A stretch of 64,000 nt of DNA, taken from assembly GCF_030272615.1 (NCBI RefSeq), contig NC_081409.1:526492975-526556974 (forward strand), in the 5' to 3' direction. The notes below the pieces were generated by a model. That model was not told the origin of the DNA, ran no database searches, and saw nothing but the letters and a program-made list of their open reading frames with translations. Below, piece by piece: positions 33,805 to 44,976 of the stretch (position 1 is its first letter; each line of letters opens with the position of its first letter). The translations under genes and the position numbers were made by a program. The DNA is from Cryptomeria japonica. Its lineage: Eukaryota; Streptophyta; Pinopsida; Cupressales; Cupressaceae.

Positions 33805-34995
33805 TGTTAGATCCAACAATGAAAGCTAATGTACTGAGAGGGGAGGGGTGAATCAGTACTTCAAAAATTTTCTTTAAAAACAATCTTACTGATAAACATA
33901 AACTATATATAGTTGATCTCATAATATATAAAGCCAAAACACAATCATAGAAATTACATGCATACACATTTCACTCCATAACACAAAGATTTTGGTTACA
34001 CAGAAACTCTTGGTTAGAGAGAAAAACTGGGGTGGGGATGGCACCCACAACTTCACTACTGCAATAATAAAGGTTGCTCAGTTAGAGCTACATGTTTAGC
34101 TATTTTTGATAGCTTACCCTATTACGAGTATCAAGATCTTTAGATCTACCTTGCTAAAGGATTTTACAAACACTTTTTCAAAATTTTGTACCTGGTTAAA
34201 GACTTTACAATTTTTAGACCTTGTTAGAGTCTTTTACCCTGTAAAAGGTTTCTAACACAACTCAAAATAATTCAATCAAAATCTTTTCCAAAATATCTGC
34301 AACTTTACATCTGAAATGTTATAGCAGACTCTATGTGCTCAATATGAAATTACCATGCTCATAGCATACCTCGGTAATTGATAGATCAACTCAGTGACCT
34401 CTTCTGTATTCTCTATCCCTTAAACTATTTTCTAAAAATCTTCTCGGTGACCTCTGAATACCTCTGTTCAATCATCACATCTTATCTTTTCACAAGATTT
34501 TTATCTTTAACTCACCATCTTTTTCTCTCTTCCTTAGATACTCAAATCACTCTGTATATAGATCTCTAAGATGGTGATCTTGTTCATACATCGATTATAC
34601 AAACATGTTTTATCAAATGAATAAACATAGAAATTATTTCATCGGATAAACTTCCTCAAAATCAAACAAAATCTTCAAGTGCAATTCCCTATGAAATAAC
34701 GGTTCCTTGTTCTCGAATCTTGTAACACATTTCCACATATGTGTCCAGGTTCATTGAATCTGGTAACACGTTTCCACTCGGTTCAGATTAACTCAGTGTA
34801 CCTTCTTTGCTACTCGGTGGACATAGGAAATTTACTCGGTAGACAGCTCGGTATATATCATCTCGGTGACTAGCCTTTCTTCTGTAACCGACACCCTTAG
34901 TGCTTACTGACTGAATATTTATGTAGTATTAACCGACTAGGGTATATAGGATGACTTTGAACATAAAACTAATGACAACTTAGTAAATAGTAACA
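33805..34995 (-). repeat. 5' LTR of N2 (right copy)
   Basis: 1191 bp. Repeated CTCGGT words on the plus strand (about 34770-34880; ACCGAG on the sense strand) fill U3. It pairs with the left copy at 27051-28244. Confidence 0.92.
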
Positions 34996-36700
34996 GGTGC
35001 ATGGAAACATCAGTCTATAAGATCTTGAAATTGTGTGACCCTCTGGAGTGATGAAAAGGATGCCGACACCCAACCCATGTTGTGTATAGGATCCATCAAA
35101 GTATAGGGTCCATTGCTTGGGTGTGATAGTGAGTACATCCATGTCTAGAAATTCCACCTGCAATGGTTGTTGGTCTGGTAGTGGTGCTTCTGCCAATTGA
35201 TCCACAATTACCTGTCCTTTGATAGCCCGACATTTTGTGTACTGGATATCAAACTCAGTGAGAATCATGACCCACTTAGCCAGTCATCCTCTAAGAGCTA
35301 CCTTATTGAGTATATACTTAAGAGGATCGATTTTTTCTACCAGCTTGATTGTATGGGCTAGCATATAATGGCAGAATTTTTGAGAGGTGAATACCACTGC
35401 TAAGCAAGCCTTCTCAATGAATGTATAATTTAGCTCATATCCATTCAAAGTTCTACTGATGTAATAAATAGTTCATTCTTTACCTTCTAAATCTTCTTGC
35501 GCTAGTAGTGCCCCAATGATACTTTTCTTGTTGATATATAAAGAATGAGCGGCTTGCCCGCTATCGGTGGTACCAAAACTGGCAGATTCATCAGCTATTG
35601 TTTGAGCTAGTGAAATGATTCTTCACACTTGTCTTCCCATCTGAAAGGTATATTCTTATTAATTAGATAATTGAATGGGAGACATTTATCTACTAGTTGA
35701 GCTATAAATCACCTGATGGATTGCAGTCATCCCTGCAGAGATTTGAGTTGGCTAATGTTCCTGGGAGGTGGCATTTCCATGATAGTATGTACCTTTATTG
35801 GATCTACCTCAATGCTCTTTTCTGCCACAATGTAGCCTAACAATTTGCATGATGTGACCCCAAAGACACACTTCTTAGGGTTTAGTCAGACCTTAAATTG
35901 CTCCAATCTTTGAAAGATTTTATCTAGTATGCCCAAATGTTTTGCTCAGGTGAATGATTTAGCCAGCAAATCATCCACATAGTCCTCCATGAAGGTATGC
36001 ATCATATCATGGAAGATTCTTGTCATGGCTCTTTTATAATTTGTCACAACATTTTTCAAGCTGAAAGGCATGACGTTCCAAAAATACGTTCTCCATGGAC
36101 AGGTGAACGCAGTTTTATCTTGATATTATGGGGCTATCCTGATTTGATTATAGCCAGAGAAACCATTCATTAATGATAACATTGTGTGGCCTGCTATTAG
36201 ATCCACAATTATGTCAATTCTTGGTAAAGGAAAGTCATCCTTTGGACATGCTTTGTTGACATCTCTAAAATATATGCATATTTTGATGCTTATGTTATGT
36301 TTTGAAATTGGTATGATGTTTGAGATCCATTCAACATAGTCTATAGGTCGAATGAATCCGACGTCTAATAACCTCTTTAGTTCTTCTTTGACCAATAATG
36401 CCACAAGTGGATTCATCTTTCTTAATTTTTGTTTGACCGACTTAGCTCCTGGAGTAATGGATAAGTGATGCATGATCAAGTTTGGATCTATTACAGGCAT
36501 GTCAGCATAAGAACAAGAAAAATTGATTTGCTTTTCCTTGAAGAATTTGATAAAATCGGGTTTTTCTTCTTATGTGAGTGATTCTGCTAGATGTATAGTT
36601 TTGACTGATGTTTCAGTACCGATGTTTATTGATTGAGTTGGCTCAATCAATATTGGTGACCTTTCTTGATAATATTCAGGAAGAGTGTCAAGTCTCCCTT
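34996..36700 (-). pseudogene. TAT-A RT, RNase H and start of second RNase H, broken
   Basis: Minus strand. RT begins near 36480 with LIMHHLSITPGAKSVKQKLR and continues with RLLDVGFIRPIDYVEWISNI, CIYFRDVNKACPKDDFPLP and GFSGYNQIRIAP, then a degraded catalytic box DYVDDLLAKS near 35.96 kb. RNase H follows (35.65-35.2 kb), then QWTLYFDGSYTQHG at about 35115-35070, the start of the second RNase H typical of Tat. N2 cuts this domain after LMFPC. Several stops, including losses of Arg and Gln codons. Confidence 0.87.
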
Positions 36701-37481
36701 CTTTAGGTGCTTCAAAAAGGTTTACACCCGCAGATGCGTCCTTTATTTTTACTTTTTTGTGATCTAATATTTCCATTGACTGGTTTTCACTATTAGATCC
36801 TTTGTTTATTTCATTTTTGTGACTGAGAGACTTGGCACTCCCCTAATTGCAGATATCATTATTTTGTTCACTGGTAGAGCACGTTTCTGGGTTGATTGAA
36901 CATAGGTATTTGACAATGGATTCATCATCTGGCAATATTGGTATATCATGATGTTCAGGTTCTTCCCAGTCTATGAGATCAAGATATATCCATGGTAAGG
37001 AGTCATTTGGTGGGTTAAGATCAGTCATGGTAAGTGTCGTGATAGAGTCATCATTATAGTTGTTTAGGATATTGGTTAGGTCTATGATATTGTCAAGGTA
37101 TTTGATGGTATTATCTTCGATGTTGCTTTGTTCGTATTGTCACTGCTCTTTCTCACTAGCCTCATAGATATGTTGTGGTCCAAATTCAAGCGGTCAAGAT
37201 TCTAAACCTTGTCCCTCCTGAGAAAGGGATGTGTATGAGTGGATAGTATCTACCTCAATGTCCTCAGTAACATCCGAATAGCTACCCCACTCATATTCAT
37301 TAGAATCGGTTTCAGAATTATTGTCCCAGATTATCTCGCTACTTCTAACAGGTATGTTGTATGGTGAGAAAAGATCTCTGACAATTGACACCAGTTTTGT
37401 AGCTTTTTTTGATTCAGAATCGGAACCTGCATGTACTCTTTACATTTCTTCATACATTGTTTCTCTTCGGTGAGTAGTAAT
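36701..37481 (-). pseudogene. TAT-A protease-RT linker region, broken
   Basis: An acidic, low-conservation stretch of pol that TAT-B also has (51.4-52.15 kb). Shared pieces are LVSIVRDLFSPYNIPV, SETDSNEYEWGS, DLNPPNDSLPW and MDHKKVKIKDASAG-like words. It is not a known enzyme domain. TAT-B inserted at its upstream end (TSD gtaat, 37477-37481), splitting TAT-A here. Confidence 0.78.
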
Positions 37482-38882
37482 TGTATGCAGGAAAAGCGGG
37501 TCAATGAAACTTAAAATGTGAAAAATGAAATTCAAAGGGACTTATCCACACACCCACAAGACTTCTTGGTGCAAGCTATGGAGTCATGAAGGATGACTCA
37601 ACTTCCCAAGGTTGGTTCCATGGTTCTCTATCTCACAAGGTCCCTCAAACCAATGTCTTTGCTCTCATATCACTGAGCAAAGTGGTTTAGGGATGACAAA
37701 TGCAATAACGAGGGATGCTTTGATTGATTTTAACATGAGAATGCATCCTATCTAGGCATGATTCTATAAATGCAACAAACTAGATTATAAGATGACAAGA
37801 TTAGTATAAATACTATCCTAACATGCTATATTAGTTGTATGATTTAAGCTAATGATAAAGGAATTATTCTAAGATATTTATTAGATTAATTTCTATTGCA
37901 AAGAGAGAGTAGATGTGCTAAAATTAAGCATAAGTATGATACTAAAAGCTTGTGTGTTCTTAAAATGGAGGAATGAGAGCTCTATTTATAGAAAAAATAG
38001 GGCAATGGATGGTCAGGATTGAAAGAGTTAATCAAGGGTCAAGCTTGAAAGCTGATCAATCCATGTTTGTGATTTGCACCAATGAAATGGTGATAATTGT
38101 CAACATAAGACTGGTTGAGAGAGGAGGGTGGAAATATTAAATGCCTGAGAAGACCTCATGGTTACCCTAGGTGGTAAGGGTTAAGGTTAGGTTAGGATTA
38201 TCCAATGGATAAAGCTTTTACCCAAAGGATAAACTCTTGTGCAAGGGTTAACGGGATAACCATGGTCAAAGTAATGAATGCTTGATGAGACCCCTGGGTT
38301 AGATGTGGGTTGAGTTTAGAGAAAGTCTCTAATCATGCTGGAGGGTTGAGTTAACCATTAATGGTTTGGAAGACTTTCAAAGTTAAGTTGTTGAAGCCTT
38401 TAATGGTTTTCAAAGACTTTGAGGTTTTGAGAAGTGACTTCCCCTTGCTTAGGGATGTGATAATATTTAGGGGATGGGTTAGGCTAATTTACAAGTGATT
38501 AGAAGAGTCTAGAAGGGGGTTTAGGAGGCAAGTGGGAGATGTAGGATTTTGCAAGTAGATGAGGAATAAAAGGATTTAATTAAAATAAAATGTTTTATTT
38601 CAATTTAGTTGTAATTTGGGAAATTGAATAAATTAGATTTATTCAATTTGGGGTAAACTATTAATTAAATATAAATCTAATTAAAAGTAGAGAGAAGGGG
38701 TTTAATTGAATAAAATGATTTATTCAATTAAATGACATAAGTGAATTTAACTAAGTAAATTGAATAATTTACCTAATAAAAAATAGAAGAATGTAGGTAA
38801 TTTAATTAAATTAGATTTAACTAAATAGAGGAATGAACATAAAATATTCATTTAGGAATATGGTCATTTTTATATGTCTACA
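37482..38882 (-). repeat. 3' LTR of TAT-B (LTR-B)
   Basis: 1401 bp. The plus-strand ends are TGTATGCAGG and ATGTCTACA. The TATA box is TATAAATAG on the minus strand (plus 37982-37990). It matches LTR-C very closely over its full length. Confidence 0.95.
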
Positions 38883-38896
38883 TTTTGCCCCTCTTT
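38883..38896 (-). promoter_or_regulatory. Polypurine tract of TAT-B
   Basis: Minus-strand AAAGAGGGGCAAAA, directly before the 3' LTR start TGTAGACATA. Confidence 0.85.
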
Positions 38897-40464
38897 GAAG
38901 TGGCGTGTGTGCACATGTTAATTCAAAGAAAATGATGTGTTGCGTGATTTATGATCAATTTTTTTTAATGTCGTTTTGAGATATGTCATGCCCTAGTTTT
39001 GATAATCGATGCCTTAGATTCGATAAAATGATGTTGATAATGCCCCCTCCGGAGATGAATCAAAATTTTTGAAAATTTGATTTAATTTGATAATTTTGTT
39101 TGCATTTTAAAATTTTGTCAATGTGGAATGTGAAAAGTTGATTCATCTCCCGATAATAATGTTTGTTAGGGTTAGATGGAGACCGCGAGCAAAATACATG
39201 CCCCATCTCCAAACCCTAATTTCAATTCACCCTATAAAAGAGGAAAAGTGCATTGTTTTTTCACATTTGTGCTTGTTGACTTTGGAGATAGTGATTTTTG
39301 GAGAAGAGTCAACATGCTGATTCCGTATTCTACTCATTGATTCGAGCGCGTGCAAAGGTATCGGAGGCCCACCACATATGGACCACCGGTAAGTCAACCT
39401 TTTGACCCTTTTTGGATTTTTGATTTTGTCATTTTTGGTACTTTTTTTTAATTTTTCATGCGGATTTTACGTTTTAGCACGTCGCGTCGAAAGCGTAGCA
39501 CATACGAAAAATTTCATAGCACATAGGGTTTTAACGAATAGGGTAGCGTCCAAAATGATTAGGCTAGCACATAGTTAGGTTAGGGTAGCCCTTCGGGTTA
39601 GGTTAGTGCACCGGGTGCATAGGCTAGCGCAGAGGGTAAAACGGGTAGTGTGTAGGGTAAACCTAGCATATAGGGCTTGTAGGAGGTCGCATGGGTAGGG
39701 TTAGATAGTGCGTAGGTGTAAACTAGTGCATAGGGTTAAATGTGAAGCACGTGGAGGGGATAGAATAGTGCATAGAGGGTCTTAGCACATAGGGTTTTTT
39801 AGAGGGTGCTTTCAAAGAAAAGGATAGCACGTAGGGTTTGTTTAGTGCACAGGGTTGGTCGGGTGGCATGTAGACAAAACAGGTTAGCACGTGAGATGCA
39901 GTTTGGCACTTAGATAGGATAGGTTAGCGCATATAGAAAAAATTTGATGGGAAAGTGGGATTTGTGAATGAGAAAATTTAGTAGGTTGATGTCAGGTTCG
40001 CTGGGATAAGTGAATTGTTGCCAGTCTTTGTGTCTACTATCATTGATGTGATAAGTGTGTCCAATATGAGTTTTGATACAACTTGATTTGTTTTGCGATG
40101 TTGCAAGTTGATATAGATTTTGATGTGATTTTGGATATGTTGTGGAACTTGATTTAAATTTGTTCAAAGTTTTTCAAGTTTTTGGATATGAATGTGATTG
40201 ATATGAATTTGTGGACCTTGAGTTGTGTTACAAGTTGATATGGAACTTGAGTTGTGTTACAAGCTGATATGGAACTTGAGTTGTGTTACAAGTTGATATG
40301 TTTGTGAAACTTGAGTTGTATTACAAGTTGATATGATTTGATGGAGTGATATGATGTAAAACTTGATTTAGATTTGTTCAAAGTTTTCAAGTTTTTGAGA
40401 TGATTTTGATTTTGATATCCATGTGTTTGATGAGGGAACTAATATTGGACTTGTGTTGTTTTTT
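38897..40464 (-). other. TAT-B 3' region, LTR-proximal part, with motif cluster
   Basis: No gene on either strand that I can support. About 39470-39935 holds roughly 17 copies of a degenerate word TAGYRCRTAGGGT (plus-strand reading). About 40050-40400 has loose repeats of TTGATATGGAACTTGAG, related to 21.6-21.73 kb in TAT-A. A TTTTTTACAG at 40459-40468 just before the PMD reading frame looks like a 3' splice site. Confidence 0.6.
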
Positions 40465-40656
40465 ACAGGAGCGTCTTGGAGTAGTACAGTCGCGTGAGTG
40501 ATTTCTGAGACCGTGGTCATTGATACCATGATTGACACAGGGAGACAGGGATATTATTGACAGGTGTGGTTTGATCTCTTTTCTAGAGATGCCTCGCTTT
40601 ATCGTAAACCGGGGTTTATTGATAGCGTTAGCAGAGAGGTGGCATAGTGACACGAA
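40465..40656 (+). pseudogene. Antisense PMD gene of TAT-B, part 1 (N-terminus)
   Basis: Plus strand, opposite to gag-pol. The reading GDRDIIDRCGLISFLEMPRF then LIALAERWHSDTN is the start of a plant mobile domain (PMD, aminotransferase-like) protein. It stops in mid-domain at the TSD acgaa of INS-43 and resumes in the correct phase at 44977 with TFHLATSEMTMTPEDCYRIL. Two stops lie near the start (about 40498 and 40529), so the true start is unknown. Confidence 0.78.
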
Positions 40657-43357
40657 TGTGAGACCCTACCCCGACCCATCCTATCTCTTCAGTTATTTTC
40701 ATATTGGAACTATTATGGATGCCAGTTTTGACACACTATGGATATAGAACTTTATATGGTCCCACGATTTTGGTAATATTGATATATATGGATGCTTCAT
40801 TTCTATGCCTTGTGGTTATACAATATTATATGATTCTAGATTAGGGTAACATTGTGATGATGTATGTTATTATCTGAATTTCAGGATTTGTTATAATGCT
40901 AGAAATATGTTTGCATATCTTGTAAATGGATCAAATTTTGAGGATTATGATGAATTGCTTTGATTTGTGACAAATCGTATTTTATAATGACAAGTCCTTG
41001 CAGAATGAATGTATTGTATCCTAATTATGTGTTTTATATTATATGAGGCTATTGGGAAGTACTAATGTTTAAATTGAGATGTGTAGGAAATTATCCATGT
41101 GACCATGGAAATATTATGGAGAATCAAGCCTAGGCCTATGTGCGTTCGTAAAACCAGGGGTTGTCTATTTGGAGAGGCAACACCCCATATGTATTGTATT
41201 TTATTCGTAAATGTAAAATGTTGCATGAGTGTAAATTGTATTTATTGAATTGTTTAAATCGTTTAAGGGACAATTGCCACGTGTGTATTATGATGTGGAA
41301 TTATTTTGTAGTGTCACTTGACACCTATGTAGTATGTTGGGTTGGCAATTTGTTATGTCACCTTTTTGGAGAGTTTTATTTTTGTTAATTGTTATATCTC
41401 CTAATTATCCTTGAAGGAACCAAGAAATCTAGGTTAGTGAGCCACAAGGAGGGTCAACTCAGAGTTGACCCGTAGGTTAACTTTAGGTGGACTTTCTGAG
41501 GGTCAAATCAACTCCTAGGGTCAATTTTAGAGCATTTCTATTAGGCCTCATGGGGTGCCTATGGGTGAAGGCCAAAATTGGCCATGTGTCCTTCCCTTAG
41601 GACTTGTTTAACCACCCAAAAAAGTGGTTTTCCCATGATGGACGAATTCCATCTATAGGAGTGCCATCCTTGGTAGGATAACCTTCTTGAAGGGAGTAAT
41701 CCTTCTTCCCCATTCCATTTCCCTTCTCTAGGTACCTAGGTTAAGGAGTGTGTAAGACCTAGGGAAGATCAATCCAATGGGGGATCCCTCACTCTATCCA
41801 AGAGGTTGGAAGGAGTGAGAGAGGCCTTCTTAGGCTAGGAATGGAAGCTTAGTGAGTAATCACCCACTCTCCATCCTTGGAGATTTTTGGAGAAATTTTG
41901 GAGGAAAACCAGATTTAGAAATAGGAAATTTGGGGCTAAGGAATTGCAGAAAAAGATTGAGGATTGGGCAGCTCTTCATCAAGCTTTCCCCTAGATTTTC
42001 CTTGGTAGGTCAAGGTTGGTGTTACTTTTCCCTCTTATGTAAATGTGAAAATGTTCTAGAATGCTTGAATGGAAATGGTTGTATTTCTTTATTTGCGTTG
42101 TACTTTTAAAAATCGAGGTGATTTCTTGCTTATTTCTATTTTATGTATTGTTGTGTTTGGGGAGTGTTCAAGACCATCCTTTCCTTGGGAGGAAAGATTA
42201 GTCTTGGGGGTGGAAGGAGCTTGACAGCCCTTAGGGTGAGAGGCTCTCATTATGAGAGTGATCTCAAGGGTCTCTCCATGAGACCCTTGCTTCTTTCTTT
42301 TGTGTTATTTCACTTGGGGGTCATAAGGGGGAGCAAATATGGCATGTTTGCTTTTTTGGGGGGGTCATAAGGGTGTAGGGATTAAGGATGATATTTGGGT
42401 TATGCTTTCATGGATGCCATGAGTTGGCTGTAAGTTCTATCTAGCAGATTTCTCCCCTAGGGTACTTGGTCCACTTCCACCCTAGTAAGACATCACATTT
42501 TGTGATGGAGTTTCAGCTTGGGAAGGGATGTTTCTGTTGTGTTAATTTTTCCCCGTTGCTTGTTGTGTTGCTTGGTTGTAACCCTATCTAGGTCTTGATT
42601 CTCCAAGATCGAGGGTGGCTTCTGGTAAGCCTAGGCTGGGAGGTGAGCACCCCATGGTCACAGCCCTAAAATTGTATATGCAGGTTGCTGGGAAAAGAAT
42701 CTAGGAGTTGCAGATTTGTTTGGTTGCAGATTTTATTCAGATACAAATTTTTATTCAGATGCAGAAAAGCAAAAAGAAATGATACCATGTGTTTGTTCCA
42801 GGAAAATATTAGAAAGAGTTTTTAAGATGTTTCCTTTAATTTTTGTTTGAAGAAATGTGTTCTTTTAATCAAGTCCTCATCATTAAGAATGAGAGACTGG
42901 TTGGATTATTTCACCCATTTTAAATATGGGCCATTGTAATAGATGATTTTGTATTTGAAATTACTATGAGAAGAGTGCATTTTATTAACTTCTGAAATCT
43001 ATAATGCTATTGCAAATAAATTTAATTCTAGTTCATAATGAGTTCTATATTCTGTTTATTTCTGCAATTTTAAGTAAAGAAATATGTATTAAAAAAAGAG
43101 AAGATGGGAGAAATGAAATGTGTGAATAAGTAAATCTCTGTAGTATTTGAATACTATTATTTTGTTACTTTTATCTCTGTTTAGGCATAGCTGAAAACTA
43201 GTCTTAAAACATTGTTGTAGAAAACATGTTGTATAACTGTTTAAAAGAAAAAAAATAAGACTTATGCGTATTGTTGTTAAAAGACTAAGGTCTGTATGCT
43301 TAGGTGTTAGAATTTTAAAACAAATTAGGGGTTTCAACCCTAATGTCTTAACATTTA

Positions 43358-43665
43358 TTTATATATATCTATAAATATATAAGTATATATATATATATAT
43401 ATTGGAAAATATATATATACTTATATATATATAAATATATATAAATTTTTATATATGTATGTTCTTGTACAAATGAAAAGAGAAAAAAAAAAAAAAAAAA
43501 CATACCCAGATGGAAACATACAAATAGGCTCTAAACTGATTTCATATAAAAAATAAATAAATACACATTCTTATCCACAGATGTACGTAATAGAAAATAT
43601 ATATATATATATATACATATTTACATATATGTTATTTAAAAATAAATATATATATTTATCTATTA
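43358..43665. repeat. AT microsatellite block with poly-A
   Basis: (TA)n runs at 43361-43465 and 43596-43665 and a run of about 18 A at 43483-43500. The first run forms an inverted repeat around a short TTGGAAAA loop near 43401-43408. Confidence 0.85.
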
Positions 43666-43701
43666 AACAGATAACGGGGGGGGAGAAGGGACTCGGCCGA
43701 A

Positions 43702-43912
43702 CCTCTGTGTTTACCCGCAGTGGTCGGCATGAGAAATGCCGCCACTGTGTGTAAACACAGTGGACGGCTCTCGGGCCACGCCACTGTGTTTACCCATAGT
43801 GGACGGCACGGGAGGTGCCGCCACTGTGTGTAAGCATAGTGGACGGCCCGCGGTCGCCACTGTGCATATACACAATGGATGGCTCCGTAGTCACTGTGTA
43901 TAAACACAGTGG
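43702..43912. repeat. Array of six 22-nt near-palindromes alternating with GC-rich hairpins
   Basis: Units at 43702-43723, 43742-43763, 43781-43802, 43821-43842, 43857-43878 and 43891-43912 read CCACTGTGT...ACACAGTGG with small changes. Spacers of 12-18 bases between them are often hairpins too, such as CGGCAT...ATGCCG at 43725-43741 and CGGCAC...GTGCCG at 43804-43820. The block is markedly GC-rich in AT-rich surroundings. Open frames over it are by-products. Confidence 0.88.
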
Positions 43913-44013
43913 CATCTGGGAGACCCTCACGCCACCTCCTCCGCTCTTCCCTCTTCGAGCCCCTTCGCCATGTCCATGGCCACCGTGCCCTAATTCGTCA
44001 CCGTACCTGCAAT

Positions 44014-44034
44014 CACACACACACACACACACTC
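44014..44034. repeat. (AC)n microsatellite
   Basis: About ten AC units directly after the GC-rich part of INS-43. Confidence 0.85.
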
Positions 44035-44056
44035 TAAACAAAAAGTGGTATAATAA

Positions 44057-44156
44057 ACCCTAACCCATTTCGGGTTAGGGTATAGATTATTAAGAAAATA
44101 AAATAAAAGGGGGAAATAAATAGAAATGCAACCCTAACCCAATTTCGGGTTAGGGT
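44057..44156. repeat. Two telomere-like hairpins
   Basis: ACCCTAACCC and its complement GGGTTAGGGT are separated by five or six bases at 44057-44081 and again at 44131-44156: perfect 10-bp stems 74 bp apart. These are not telomere arrays; the plant repeat is TTTAGGG and there are only two units per arm. Confidence 0.8.
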
Positions 44157-44976
44157 TAGCATATTATGAATTAAGGAATTTCTTTTTTAAAAAGAATTTT
44201 GAAATTTGATTTTAAGTTTTAATATTTTAATTAATAATTAGGGTTATTTAAATAATTGAATTATTATATGCTTATATTCTTTAGAGAATTAAAATTTTAA
44301 TATAGTTAATTCAAAGGGGTTTAAAAATGAAGAGTTAATATAGTTGGAAACACTATACACTAAATCAAATTAATTTATTTAATTAGTCAATAGATTTTCC
44401 TCAATTTAATTGTGGACGTTAGGTTATATTGTACATGGGGAAAATTTAAAAGGAGAAATTGTAAATTAATTTTATGAACCATAAGCCCTTGAGACCGGTT
44501 TTGGCTGGATTAAAGTTAAATCGTCAAAATTAAGGGTTTAGGGAAATTAGAACTAGCTTTAGCTTAATATCGGATTTAATGGGCAAATGGCATTATAGGA
44601 ATTCGAACCCTTATCGGTTGGATTGAATAATAAATTTGTGTGAGCATCAATTAATTAATAACATTATCATTATATGGTCGGGAATGATTTAATACATTAA
44701 GATAACCAATTAACCCTCATTTTTAATTAGCGACAACTTAATTAAGGTAATTGATCTAGCTAACTAATCCGTGACACTGATTAATCTCCACCAAATAGAG
44801 TCGCTCGTTCGAGTTGGTTAATTAACCCAACCTTAGTAAACAATTTTATTTACATCCTAGATAAGACAAAACTCTATTGATCCCTTTTGATGTAGACTAT
44901 GTTATGAGTTATGTTGTTTAAAAATAAATAAAAAATTTGTTGTTCCGTTTTTGTGCCCAAAAAGTTGGGCATAACA

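Larger units (their letters stand above)
27051..34995 (-). mobile_element. N2: non-autonomous copia-type LTR element with Gag and a large second ORF
   Basis: 7945 bp on the minus strand. The TSD is imperfect (ggtgt at 27046-27050, ggtgc at 34996-35000). LTRs are 1194 and 1191 bp, starting TGTTACTATT and ending CTAACA on the minus strand. The PBS is at 33791-33802 and the PPT at 28245-28260. The inside has a CCHC-rich coiled-coil Gag and an ORF2 homologous to that of N1, and again no pol gene. Its LTRs share almost no sequence with N1 LTRs apart from short motifs, so it belongs to a different family of the same lineage. It sits inside the second RNase H of TAT-A. Confidence 0.92.
40657..44976. 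mobile_element. INS-43: 4320-bp LTR-like insertion in the PMD gene
   Basis: Starts TGTGAGACCCTACC, ends GGGCATAACA, and is flanked by the TSD acgaa (40652-40656 and 44977-44981). Removing it restores the PMD frame exactly. TG...CA ends with a 5-bp TSD mean an LTR-retrotransposon integrase made it. I see no internal LTR pair, PBS or coding region, so a very long solo LTR (or a fully non-coding element) is most likely. It holds AT microsatellites, telomere-like hairpins and a hairpin array. The open frames at 41161-42370 show no recognisable protein. Orientation unknown. Confidence 0.85.

Noticed and set aside
27624-34569. Two copies of a 63-codon frame (27624-27815 and 34378-34569)
   Set aside because: They are the same place in the two N2 LTRs, antisense to the element. 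Conservation reflects LTR identity, not coding.
39570-39800. Interstitial telomere repeats (GGTTAGGGTAG, TAGGGT words)
   Set aside because: The spacing is irregular and the common element is TAGYRCRTAGGGT. It does not form tandem TTTAGGG units.
41161-42370. Plus-strand frames of 75-85 codons inside INS-43
   Set aside because: No recognisable motif, no shared frame between them, and they lie in an LTR-like insertion without other coding signs.
43702-43912. A CRISPR-like array
   Set aside because: Regularly spaced palindromes in a plant LTR-like insertion. Spacers are themselves related hairpins of 12-18 bases, and there are no cas genes.
43656-44063. Frames on both strands across the palindrome array
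   Set aside because: Repetitive His/Pro/Thr-rich translations arise from the hairpin repeats and the AC microsatellite.
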